Source: Notospermus geniculatus
Taxonomy: Eukaryota > Nemertea > Pilidiophora > Heteronemertea > Lineidae
Assembly: GCA_002633025.1 (NCBI GenBank)
Contig: NMRB01000442.1
Location: 24,054 to 88,053 of the forward strand
Reading direction: 5' to 3'
DNA: 64,000 bases
Shown here: one piece after another, positions 31,621 through 40,808 of the stretch
Position numbering within the stretch: the first letter of the stretch is position 1
How the letters are laid out: the number at the start of each line of letters is the position of its first letter
The notes under the pieces: model-generated
What the model saw: the letters and a program-made list of their open reading frames with translations, nothing else
Database searches by the model: none
What the model was told of the DNA's origin: nothing
Made by a program: the position numbers and the translations under genes

Positions 31621-32487
31621 ATGTCTACTGACGAGAGACGACAAAAAGCTGTCAAAAGGCAACGCAGGTATCGGGCTAACGAAACTGCTGAACAGAGACA
31701 ATTGCGTTTGCAAAAGGACAGAGATAGAAAGGCTCTACAACGAGCAAAATGTAAAGATGAACAAGTGAATGTTAAATGCAAAAATGAAGAAAAAATAAAT
31801 CCACAAAGAAAGCGACAAACCCCAGATCCAGGATTTGAGATGATTCCTTTTAAAATACGCAAGACAAATAATGCGACTCGGGTGGCTGCAGCACGTGCTA
31901 CTGAGACACCAGAAGTAAGATTGTTAAGACAAATTAAAGATAAAGAACGTAAAGCTGCAACAAGGCGATCCGAAACTTTCGAACAAACAATGACACGGCA
32001 ACATAAAGATAGAGAAAACAAAGCTGAAGCCCGTCAATCAGAAACATGTGAACAGACCATCAAACGCAGATCACAGAATAAACAAGCAATGATAACAGCT
32101 CGTCAATCAGAAACACGTCAACAGACAACCAAACGCAGATTGCAGGACAAACAGGCGAAGGCCACCGCTCGTCAATCAGAAACACGTGAACAGACAACCA
32201 AACGCAGATTGCAGGACAAACAGGCGAAAGCCACCGCTCGTCAATCAGAAACAGACGAACAGATAATCAAACGTAGATCACAGGACAAACAGGCGAAAGC
32301 TACATCTCGACAATCCGAAACCGCTCATACGAAGAAGCTCCGACAAAATAAAGACCAAACATCCAAAGCACAATCACGAAAAGATGAAACTTCCGATCAA
32401 AGAAGTGCACGATTGTCAGTACGCAAAACTTCATATTCTGTGAGAAAATCACGTGTAGAAACGTGTGCAGTGGCAAGAACAAACTAA
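31621..32487 (+). CDS. Helentron N-terminus: SET-repeat region, ends at frameshift
   Basis: ATG at 31621 (MSTDERRQKAVKRQRRYRAN) opens a very basic protein. From about residue 95 it repeats a 23-residue unit of the form ARQSETREQTTKRRLQDKQ, with about eight copies. Such RxSETxxQxxxR repeats occur at the N-terminus of many animal Helitron proteins and are predicted to be helical. The frame ends VARTN because 13 bases (GGCAAAACTTCAA in the second copy) are missing near 32477. Without that loss it would continue into the zinc finger read by the next ORF. Confidence 0.85.
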   Translation: MSTDERRQKAVKRQRRYRANETAEQRQLRLQKDRDRKALQRAKCKDEQVNVKCKNEEKINPQRKRQTPDPGFEMIPFKIRKTNNATRVAAARATETPEVRLLRQIKDKERKAATRRSETFEQTMTRQHKDRENKAEARQSETCEQTIKRRSQNKQAMITARQSETRQQTTKRRLQDKQAKATARQSETREQTTKRRLQDKQAKATARQSETDEQIIKRRSQDKQAKATSRQSETAHTKKLRQNKDQTSKAQSRKDETSDQRSARLSVRKTSYSVRKSRVETCAVARTN

Positions 32488-33293
32488 AAGATACTCCATC
32501 CTATCCTTGCGGTATTTGTTCCCGAATGATGTTCAGATCATCTGTCCTTTTGCTCAAGATCGAGAAGTACCAGAAATTCGAGGAAAACAACCCGACAGAA
32601 GCTAAAATGGTGTTTGACCAAAAGAATATATGCTGCACTGAGAAAGGCGTGTTCATTTGTAAAACATGTGACAGGAGGTTGAAAGATGGCCACGTTCCTG
32701 CCCAACAGGACAAACAGGCGAAGGCCACCGCTCGTCAATCAGAAACACGTGAACAGACAACCGAACGCAGATTGCAGGACAAACAGGCGAAGTCCACCGC
32801 TCGTCAATCAGAAACAGACGAACAGATAATCAAACGTAGATCACAGGACAAACAGGCGAAAGCTACATCTCGACAATCCGAAACCGCTCATACGAAGAAG
32901 CTCCGACAAAATAAAGACCAAACATCCAAAGCACAATCACGAAAACATGAAACTTCCGATCAAAGAAGTGCACGATTGTCAGTACGCAAAACTTCATATT
33001 CTGTGAGAAAATCACGTGTAGAAACGTGTGCAGTGGCAAGGCAAAACTTCAAGAACAAACTAAAAGATACTCCATCCTATCCTTGCGGTATTTGTTCCCG
33101 AATGATGTTCAGATCATCTGTCCTTTTGCTCAAGATCGAGAAGTACCAGAAATTCGAGGAAAACAACCCGACAGAAGCTAAAATGGTCTTTGACCAAAAG
33201 AATATATGCTGCACTGAGAAAGGCGTGTTCATTTGTAAAACATGTGACAGGAGGTTGAAAGATGGCCACGTTCCTGCCCAAAAGCAAATATAA
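32463..33293 (+). CDS. Helentron zinc finger, duplicated with SET repeats between
   Basis: In the shifted frame the product shows YPCGICSRMMFRSSV, then GVFICKTCDRRLKDGHVPAQ, a C..C ... C..C zinc-binding motif typical of Helitron proteins. SET repeats follow, then the same zinc finger again. This reflects a direct duplication of about 564 bp (GACAAACAGGCGAAGGCCAC at 32143 and again at 32707). The ATG at 32463 is unlikely to be a native start: the region descends from the upstream frame. The second finger ends VPAQKQI at a stop (33291-33293), where another 1-base shift separates it from the next domain. Confidence 0.85.
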   Translation: MCSGKNKLKDTPSYPCGICSRMMFRSSVLLLKIEKYQKFEENNPTEAKMVFDQKNICCTEKGVFICKTCDRRLKDGHVPAQQDKQAKATARQSETREQTTERRLQDKQAKSTARQSETDEQIIKRRSQDKQAKATSRQSETAHTKKLRQNKDQTSKAQSRKHETSDQRSARLSVRKTSYSVRKSRVETCAVARQNFKNKLKDTPSYPCGICSRMMFRSSVLLLKIEKYQKFEENNPTEAKMVFDQKNICCTEKGVFICKTCDRRLKDGHVPAQKQI

Positions 33294-33298
33294 ACAAC

Positions 33299-34312
33299 AT
33301 GCAACTAGACGACATACCTAAAGAACTGGCCGATCTTAAACCACTTGAAAAAAGACTGATTAGTCAGAGAATACTCTTTATGAAGCTAGTGGCATTACCT
33401 AGTGGGAAACAGAGAGCAATTCATGGTGCTGCTGTTAATGTTCCAACCTCTCTCCAACCCATTTGTTCTGTTTTGCCAAGACTACCACATGAAACTCACA
33501 TCGTCCCGTTCAAGTTAAAGAGAAAGTTAGTGTACAAAGGTCATTACTTGCACGATTATATCAGACCTCAGAAGGTAATGGAAGCTCTAACATGGTTAAA
33601 AAACAACAACCCCCTGTACAAAGACATCAATGTCAATTTCGATTGGGAAAAGGAATGGCAAGATGAAGACAACAAACTATGGGAAGCACTAACCATCGAT
33701 GACTCAAATGTGCATGTATCTGATGATAACGGGCCAGAGTTACCAAGTCATGATCAAATCATTGAACAAATCGACACATCAGCCCAAATCGCCGAAAACA
33801 ATCAAACACAACCACGTGCTCCGCAAGACATAGTTACATTAGCTGCACGAAATGATTTCACTGTCCAGAATGTACCTGGAGATGGCAGTTGTTTCTTCTC
33901 GGCAGTTAGTTTAACGATGCGTGGAGCAGGTTTACAGAGTTTAACATCTCAGAGACTTCGACAAGATGTAGTCAATCACTTCAAACAATCAAACAGAGAA
34001 ATCTATCAGGATTTTATTGCTGATCCAACTCACATTGGCATGAACGATGTCGATGCAGCACGTGCTACTGATACAGACAGAGCTATTGCAAGTATCTCAG
34101 GTCCAGCTGATAGACAGGAACAAATGTGGTACAGATACATAGACAGATTGGAGAATGCAAATGCCTGGGCTGATAATGTGACAGTTCAGGGTTTGAGTGA
34201 CATGCTGAACATAGAAATTAGAATCCTTGCTACACTTAGTCCAAATCAGTTTACAATCATTCGACCACGAGTGAGTCAGGTTAATGAGAACTTGCCGTTC
34301 ATAACATTATAG
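33299..34312 (+). CDS. Helentron pre-OTU domain and OTU cysteine protease
   Basis: Residues 1-110 (IPKELADLKPLEKRLISQRI, FMKLVALPSGKQ, AVNVPTSL, TWLKNNNPLY) match the conserved block found before the Rep in many Helitrons (DUF6570-like). Residues about 180-337 are an OTU domain: FTVQNVPGDGSCFFSAVSLT supplies the catalytic Asp and Cys. The expected catalytic His is in IDQMHYVALF, just past the stop at 34310-34312 and reachable only after a 1-base shift. OTU proteases cleave ubiquitin linkages; their role in Helitrons is not established. The ATG at 33299 is probably internal to a longer ancestral frame. Confidence 0.9.
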   Translation: MQLDDIPKELADLKPLEKRLISQRILFMKLVALPSGKQRAIHGAAVNVPTSLQPICSVLPRLPHETHIVPFKLKRKLVYKGHYLHDYIRPQKVMEALTWLKNNNPLYKDINVNFDWEKEWQDEDNKLWEALTIDDSNVHVSDDNGPELPSHDQIIEQIDTSAQIAENNQTQPRAPQDIVTLAARNDFTVQNVPGDGSCFFSAVSLTMRGAGLQSLTSQRLRQDVVNHFKQSNREIYQDFIADPTHIGMNDVDAARATDTDRAIASISGPADRQEQMWYRYIDRLENANAWADNVTVQGLSDMLNIEIRILATLSPNQFTIIRPRVSQVNENLPFITL

Positions 34313-34354
34313 GATTAATCGACCAAATGCACTATGTAGCATTGTTTTCAAAGG

Positions 34355-37300
34355 ATGGTAATGCATCAAGAGAAACCAACAGTTCTCTACCTGAAAATGT
34401 ACACACGACAGATAAAGATATACAGGACGAGGAAGATGATAGGGTTGCATAGGGTTGCATTAGGGTCTGCCAATAGATCTGGTCTACCTCTGGATACATG
34501 TCTTCAAGTTGAAACAAGTGAAGATTTTGATCAGATTATTTCTGTAGCTCCGGGAGAAAACCAAAAGCCTACAGCATTCTTAACAGACGAACATTACGAA
34601 GAACTGGCCAATCCAGATATGTTTCCTTTTGCTCAGAACACGTTCTCAACAAAACGAAACTGTAGACTAACAACAAGAAAGTACTTCAATCAGAGGCTGT
34701 TGCATTGTGATGGCAGATTTGCAAAAGATGTTGAATACTTACTGGCGTCTCAATATGTAGTAGAAGCAGATCAAGTGAAAAAGGAAGCCAGTATAGCTTT
34801 AAAACAACTAGGAAGCAGTATTCAACGTGGGAAAAAAATAACGGCCGGCATGTTGAAAAATTCCGAGAATCTGAGAGCGTTGGTCAGGAAAGATGTTGCA
34901 TTCAAGTTCATGAAGAACGTCAGAGGTACACCTGCATATTGGAAAAGAACATTACATGATGTGGTGGCAATGGTACGTCAACTGGGCATCCCAACATGGT
35001 TCCTGACAATGTCAGCTAATGATCTGAACTGGCCTGAAATAATCCAGACAATTGGTAGACAATATGGCAAACAATTCTCAGATGATGATGTCCATGCAAT
35101 GGAATGGGAAGAGAAATCCCGATGGCTCCGAACAAATCCAGTTACAGCAGCTAGAATGTTCAATTATAGAGTTCAATCATTCTTCAAGGAATTCCTCTGC
35201 AGTACAGCCAACCCCATTGGAAAAATTGAAGACTTCTTCTACAGAATAGAATTCCAAGCGAGAGGATCACCACATGTTCATTGTATCATATGGGTTGAGA
35301 ATGCTCCTAGGCTAGATGTTAATTCAGATGAAGAAATCACTGAGTTCATAGATCAGTATCAAACATGTGAACTGAATGAACTGTCCAAAAAGTACCAAAG
35401 TCATAAGCACTCACGAACATGCCGACGAAATGGTGGTTGCAGATTTCATTATCCTAGACCCATTTCTTCTGAAACAATTGTTGCAAGGAAACCTGACGAT
35501 GAAACCAACATTGACAAAGAATATGTCGTGAAGCTGCTTGGAAAAGTATCCGATGTGCTTAACGATCCTGATCTCAGCAGTGATGCCACTCTCACAGACG
35601 TATTGGAGAGAGCCGGTCTCACAGAACAGATGTACAATGATGCATTGAAAGTTTCCTTCTCTGGTACAAACATTGTGCTAAAGAGAGAAGTTGATGCAAG
35701 ATTCATCAACTGTTACAACTACGACATCCTGAGCACTTGGCAAGCCAACATGGACCTCCAATTCATCATAGATCCATACTCGTGCATTATGTACATATGT
35801 AGTTACATGATGAAAAGTGAGAAAGTTATGAGTGATCTCTTGAGAAATGTTGCCAAAGAAAATCAAACCTGTGAACTGAGACAACAACTGGACAAGGTTG
35901 GTTCAAAGTTTCTGAACAGTAGAGAGGTCAGTGCACAAGAAGCAGCTTACAGACTGTTATCCTTACCACTAAAGATGTCCACAAGAACACACCAGTTCAT
36001 CAACACCAACCCAAAGGAGAAGAGAGTCACAATGGTCAAGCCATCAGCTATTATTAAAGAAATGGATGACGACAGAGAAGACCTTTTCTGTACAAGTATC
36101 ATTGATAGATACGCCGCCAGACCAGATACTCTTGAACAGATTTGCCTGGCAGAGTTTGTGGCAAATTATGCAATAGATTCAAAGAAATATGACAATGAAA
36201 ACAATGATCATGACCAAAACATCCTCGAAATTGATAATGGACGTCGATGTCCCAGGATCACACTCAAAAATGGTCTAGGTCGCATGTACAAGAGAAGAAA
36301 GGAAGCAGTAATTAGGTTCTTCAAACCTAAAGAAGGTGAAGAGAAATACCACCATATGCTTATGTTGTATCTTCCATGGAGGCACGAAAACTCACTGAAA
36401 GGAGACAATGAAAGTTATGAAGATCAAGTCAGAGAGAACATTGAACGAATCACAGAGAATGAACGACGATACACCCGTGATCTGGAAGACCCTGATGAGA
36501 TGATCAATAACCTTGAAAACAATGAATTTCCCCAACATGCTTGGGACATGATTGCTCCAACGATAGAAGCTCATGAAGCGGAGCATAATGCCGAAGGTGA
36601 AGAGGTTCAACAAGATGCTGGACCACAGGAGACCCACAATATTGACATTCAAGTTGGAAAATCAAAGCAAAATGATACAATGTATTCTGAACTGAGTTCA
36701 AAGTTTACAGCTGAAGCCAGCAAGTCACTGATGACATTTGAAGAATACTGCCAAGGCATGAGAACTCTAAACCAAGAACAGAGAGATGTAATCCACAGAC
36801 ATCGACAATGGTGTAAAGATACCGTAGTGGCCCTTAAAAACAATACAGAACTACCTGTATATCACATTTTTCTCAATGGCCCTGGTGGAGTCGGCAAATC
36901 TCATATCATAAAGCTCATACACTATCATACAGTCCGTTTGCTTCGTTTGTCTGGATGCTATGAACCTGAAGAAGTTATTGTTCTTCTAACTGCTTTCACG
37001 GGAACGGCTGCCTTCAACATCGATGGAATGACACTACACTCGGCATTTTCCCTTGGTACTGGTCACTACACACCACTGAACGCTGAAAAGTTGAACACTT
37101 TGAGAACAAAACTAGGTAAAATGAGACTACTTATCATAGACGAAATTTCCATGGTTGGTGCTGAACTGCTGTTCAAAATCCACAGGCGACTACAAGAAAT
37201 CATGGGAACAAACACAGACTCGGTGTTTGGAAACATCAGCATTCTTGCCGTTGGTGACCTGTATCAGCTACCCCCAATAGGAGAAAGTCCTGTGTTTGGT

Positions 37301-38368
37301 CTTCCTAGAAATCCTTATGCTAAGCTATATGGTTCAATATGGGCCAAAAAGTTCAAAATGATCGAACTTACCCAAATCATGAGACAACGAGGTGATCCAA
37401 CTTTTGGACATGTATTAGGAAGAGTAAGGACAGCGTCATGTACCGAGGAAGATCTTGAAATCCTTCAAAGTAGGGTAGTGACATCTGAGAATGATATTCC
37501 TGATAATACACTCAGAGTATACAGGACAAACGCTGAAGTAGATGCTTACAACGAACCTTGCCTTGACCAGTTGGGAAAAGATAACGAGATTGTCACAATA
37601 CAAGCAACAGATACCATGAAAACCAACATTAAACATCTGGCAAAACCTACATCCGACAAACGATCTGATACTGGTGGACTTCATTCACAGTTGAAAATAG
37701 CTACATCTGCTAGAGTTATGCTAGTTACAAACGTAGATGTATCTGATGGGCTAGTGAATGGAGCAATTGGTACTGTAGCGGGACTAATCTGGACTGACAC
37801 AAGTGAAACAAATATGCAAACAATCATGGTTCAATTTGATAATCCCAAGGTTGGCCAGAAGGCCATAGCAGCTAGTCCATATAAAGTCCAGTTTTCTCAT
37901 GCAGTACCAATAAACAAAGCAGAAGCTTCATTTCCAATTAATAAACAGAGACCACACATCCAAATGACAAGAGTACAGTTTCCATTGACACTGTGCTGGG
38001 CATGTACTATACACAAAGTGCAGGGGAAAACAATGGACAGAATAGTTGTGGGCATGGAAAAGAAAGGACGTGGAAAATTTATGCCAGGTCAAGCATATGT
38101 AGCATTCAGTCGAGTTAAAACTCTCGATGGTTTATACTTGCTTGGATTTGATCCATCATCAATAAGGGTTAGCCCTCAGGTTATGAAAGAACTCCAGCGG
38201 CTTGGTAAACAACAATTACCATCAACTGTAGAGACTGTTTCTGACAGGACACAAAGTGATTCGACCTTGAGTCTGGTATCCCTCAATGTAAGGTCATACA
38301 AAAAACACCTTGCCGACCTCAAGAATGACTCAACTATCCAAAATGCTGACATCTGTTGTTTCACATAA
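34355..38368 (+). CDS. Helentron Rep/helicase (HUH Rep plus PIF1-type helicase)
   Basis: The 1337-codon frame is real from about residue 38 (RSGLPLDTCLQ). Earlier residues are read out of frame, because a 10-bp tandem duplication (AGGGTTGCAT twice, 34440-34461) shifts it from the OTU frame. Rep: WFLTMSANDLNWPE (about 215), RGSPHVHCIIWV with H-x-H (about 305) and the paired tyrosines MYICSYMMKSEK (about 478). Helicase: Walker A NGPGGVGKSHIIK (about 838), Walker B LLIIDEISMVGAELL (about 925), AVGDLYQLPPIGES, and C-terminal CWACTIHKVQGKTMD and GQAYVAFSRVKTLDGLYLLG. The end SLVSLNVRSYKKHLADL already belongs to the endonuclease. The stop at 38366-38368 (FT-stop-TFLT) is a nonsense change in an otherwise continuous frame. 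Confidence 0.96.
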   Translation: MVMHQEKPTVLYLKMYTRQIKIYRTRKMIGLHRVALGSANRSGLPLDTCLQVETSEDFDQIISVAPGENQKPTAFLTDEHYEELANPDMFPFAQNTFSTKRNCRLTTRKYFNQRLLHCDGRFAKDVEYLLASQYVVEADQVKKEASIALKQLGSSIQRGKKITAGMLKNSENLRALVRKDVAFKFMKNVRGTPAYWKRTLHDVVAMVRQLGIPTWFLTMSANDLNWPEIIQTIGRQYGKQFSDDDVHAMEWEEKSRWLRTNPVTAARMFNYRVQSFFKEFLCSTANPIGKIEDFFYRIEFQARGSPHVHCIIWVENAPRLDVNSDEEITEFIDQYQTCELNELSKKYQSHKHSRTCRRNGGCRFHYPRPISSETIVARKPDDETNIDKEYVVKLLGKVSDVLNDPDLSSDATLTDVLERAGLTEQMYNDALKVSFSGTNIVLKREVDARFINCYNYDILSTWQANMDLQFIIDPYSCIMYICSYMMKSEKVMSDLLRNVAKENQTCELRQQLDKVGSKFLNSREVSAQEAAYRLLSLPLKMSTRTHQFINTNPKEKRVTMVKPSAIIKEMDDDREDLFCTSIIDRYAARPDTLEQICLAEFVANYAIDSKKYDNENNDHDQNILEIDNGRRCPRITLKNGLGRMYKRRKEAVIRFFKPKEGEEKYHHMLMLYLPWRHENSLKGDNESYEDQVRENIERITENERRYTRDLEDPDEMINNLENNEFPQHAWDMIAPTIEAHEAEHNAEGEEVQQDAGPQETHNIDIQVGKSKQNDTMYSELSSKFTAEASKSLMTFEEYCQGMRTLNQEQRDVIHRHRQWCKDTVVALKNNTELPVYHIFLNGPGGVGKSHIIKLIHYHTVRLLRLSGCYEPEEVIVLLTAFTGTAAFNIDGMTLHSAFSLGTGHYTPLNAEKLNTLRTKLGKMRLLIIDEISMVGAELLFKIHRRLQEIMGTNTDSVFGNISILAVGDLYQLPPIGESPVFGLPRNPYAKLYGSIWAKKFKMIELTQIMRQRGDPTFGHVLGRVRTASCTEEDLEILQSRVVTSENDIPDNTLRVYRTNAEVDAYNEPCLDQLGKDNEIVTIQATDTMKTNIKHLAKPTSDKRSDTGGLHSQLKIATSARVMLVTNVDVSDGLVNGAIGTVAGLIWTDTSETNMQTIMVQFDNPKVGQKAIAASPYKVQFSHAVPINKAEASFPINKQRPHIQMTRVQFPLTLCWACTIHKVQGKTMDRIVVGMEKKGRGKFMPGQAYVAFSRVKTLDGLYLLGFDPSSIRVSPQVMKELQRLGKQQLPSTVETVSDRTQSDSTLSLVSLNVRSYKKHLADLKNDSTIQNADICCFT

Positions 38369-38923
38369 ACTTTCCTCACACCTAATCAAACTCTCAACAC
38401 TAATGACCTGATCAATGATAACCATCATGTTGTACGTCATGAACGTCCTCTCTCTGGTCACCTATCAAAAGGAGGCATCATGTTGAGCGCCAAATCATCC
38501 TTGTCACCCAAGGAAGTTGCAAATCTACCACCGCACATAGAAATTCTACCATGCATCATTCAAAAATCAGGGTCTCCTGTCAATGTCATAACAGCCTACA
38601 GATCATCGGCTCTTGTGCCACTCCGTCAGTTTATTGAAAATCTGAACACTTGCCTACAAACCGTTGATATGTTATATCCAACGATTCTCTGCGGTGACTT
38701 CAATGTTGACATACAAAACAATCCTTCAGACATGTCAAATATTTTGATTTCATATTTACATCAATGGAACCTATCACAGGCAGTTACTTCGAAAACAACC
38801 GACTACGGATCACTTCTTGATCATCTCTACACCAATATACCAAAGTCGAAATTAACTGTGTCTGTAAAAGATTGTTACTTTTCAGACCATGATATCGTGC
38901 ATTTGAAAACAACAACTTCGTAA
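38369..38923 (+). pseudogene. Helentron C-terminal apurinic-type endonuclease
   Basis: After the nonsense codon the same frame continues as TFLTPNQTLNTNDL, HLSKGGIMLSAK, VNVITAYRSSALVPL, TILCGDFNVDIQNN, TTDYGSLLDHLYTNI and CYFSDHDIVHLKTTTS, ending at 38923. GDFNVD and SDHDIV are the metal and histidine motifs of exonuclease-endonuclease-phosphatase domains, related to those of CR1-like LINEs. An ATG at 38480 could in principle start a shorter protein. This domain identifies the element as a Helentron. Confidence 0.92.
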
Positions 38924-39004
38924 ATGCGGACGTCAGCCAAGTTCCTCAATAGGTGTCACTGTAGCTAAAACGCTCGAAATGAAATCGATATCCCAGTGTA
39001 ACGT

Positions 39005-39105
39005 AATTCAGTGCCCCCCCCCCCCCCATAAATCAGTGTCCTACCCTATTGGGGGGGGGGGGGGGGCCGTGTTGTGTTGGACGGAATAAGTCCCACGAGA
39101 AGAGA
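39005..39105. repeat. Poly-C/poly-G repeat copy
   Basis: A run of about 15 C, ATAAATCAGTGTCCTACCCT, ATT and a run of about 16 G are followed by GTGTTGGACGGAATAAGTC. It is related to 17745-17930. The C and G runs could pair as a hairpin and are an assembly hazard. Confidence 0.75.
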
Positions 39106-40808
39106 AACCATTGTTCAGGATACAGCAATCTTGACACTAGAGGGTCTTGGGACGAGGATAGAATAGAACATTTTTATCGTACAATCACCTTTTCTCCGGT
39201 ATAATCACACTCAGTTTAACTGTGCAATCAGACATGTTACCAGCAGTCTGGTTTTGTGATTATGATCACATACAAGGTAAAAGAAGTGTGAAATTGACTA
39301 GACATTCCGGAAAAAATTTCAAACGATCTACGTTACTGTTACATAATAAAGTTAGAGTCACTTAACCAGCCAATTCAAGGTTGTTCTCATTGGTCAATCG
39401 ATAAATATTGGGAATGGTTTGTGATTGAATGATTGTGTTCACAATACGGTGTCTGATCTTTCTTGCGTCAACACGTAATTATAATTCCATTAGAAAGGTT
39501 TATGTAACAATGTGCCCAAACCCTATAAAAGCCAACGTCCCAAGGCAGCAAAGCCACTTCCACCGCGGATGCCGTCTGGTTCTCCATGCGCCGAAGTTTG
39601 GTGACGCTCCCACGTCAGAGAGAAGCTAGCCCGGAATCGCCTATACAATATATAACCGCGTGAGTAAATTATTCCCATTATTTTTAACCGATTCATACTC
39701 CACCTTCATGTACCCATTTTCACCGATTTTTGCCAAGGACGCATTTCCAACCCCCACAACGGACTGAACAAATGACGGGTTACGGGCATGCGGGATTGCG
39801 GCCCCAAGACATCTACCCTTGTCCTGAGCTCGGCAACTCGCTGCTTTTGGGTGATCGAAAGGAAAGAAAATAACTAGGAGTTATTTTCTTGGGCCAAGAG
39901 CAGCGCAAACCCAGCTCGCTCAACGATCCATCAAAATCTTGAAATGCCCGTCGGGGTGCCACCTGGCAGCCGGCACCCGGCACCCACGGGACACGGATCC
40001 TTCAAAAGCCGAAAACCGATAGCCATGCAGCCAGCCAGCTAGACAGCCCACCGTACCAATGATAGAGCCATAGTTTTCTTCAAGTTGAATTAATTCATTT
40101 CGGTTTAATTTAGTCTCATTTTCGATTTTTACTCTTGGCTGTTAACAGACTTCTCACTTCATTCTTTACTTTTTAGATTCGTCTCCCAGCGCCATCTTGC
40201 AGCAGTTGTGGAGACGAATCTGTTATAATGACTTTCGGGGAGAGTGATCGACGCACCCTCATGTACATATTGTATGAAATCTTGCTGTATTTCAAGCGGC
40301 CCATCGAAATCTACATATTGTATGAAATCCTGCTGTGCTTCAAGCGGCCCATATACACGTGCAATATTATTGCACAATATGAGGATCAAAATGGGCAATA
40401 TTATTGCCAATCATTCTTATACTCGTCATCCCAGCAGAAGCACATGACCCTATTTTCGGCTCCATATAAGGTGTTTGCACGTGACGTCACAGCGGCCATG
40501 TTGGAGGCATACAACAAAAGAACAGACTTTGAAAACAATCGAAGTTAATCTCCATGGACCGTGACTGGCGAAAAATTATTTTGTTTATACCTCCAACATG
40601 GCCACCGTACAAACACTCTATTGCGCAATAACAATATTGGATGGTGTCTTTAGACCTATACGGTGGCCCATAGAGCTCATTGATGAAAAATATTTACATT
40701 TGCAATTTTTTTTTCAATTCGATAATTTTTTTCTTGGGGTTTGTAAAATTTTCAGAAGTTCCCAAACATTTACTTGACCTTGTATCAATACAGTTTACGC
40801 ATTTTCAG
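39106..40808. other. No recognised coding exon; small repeats
   Basis: Features seen: hairpin GAAAATAACTAGGAGTTATTTTC near 39866; hairpin AGATTCGTCTCC...GGAGACGAATCT (about 40176-40222); a 51-bp tandem pair TACATATTGTATGAAATC...TTCAAGCGGCCCAT (40264-40353). A first exon of the OB-fold gene may lie here, but I could not choose one. Confidence 0.4.

Larger units (their letters stand above)
31551..38923 (+). mobile_element. Helentron (Helitron with AP-type endonuclease), multiply broken
   Basis: On the plus strand in order: Arg-rich SET repeats, zinc finger, a conserved pre-OTU domain, OTU protease, Helitron_like_N with HUH/YY Rep, PIF1-type helicase and an exonuclease-endonuclease-phosphatase domain. 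An endonuclease downstream of RepHel defines the Helentron branch. Rolling-circle Helitrons nick with the Rep tyrosines and unwind with the helicase. The frame is broken by a 564-bp duplication, a 13-bp loss, 1-base shifts, a 10-bp duplication and one stop. The termini could not be defined; the leader minisatellite may belong to it. Confidence 0.9.

Noticed and set aside
31551-32021. 156-codon minus-strand frame opposite the Helentron N-terminus
   Set aside because: It is the antisense shadow of the repetitive SET region.
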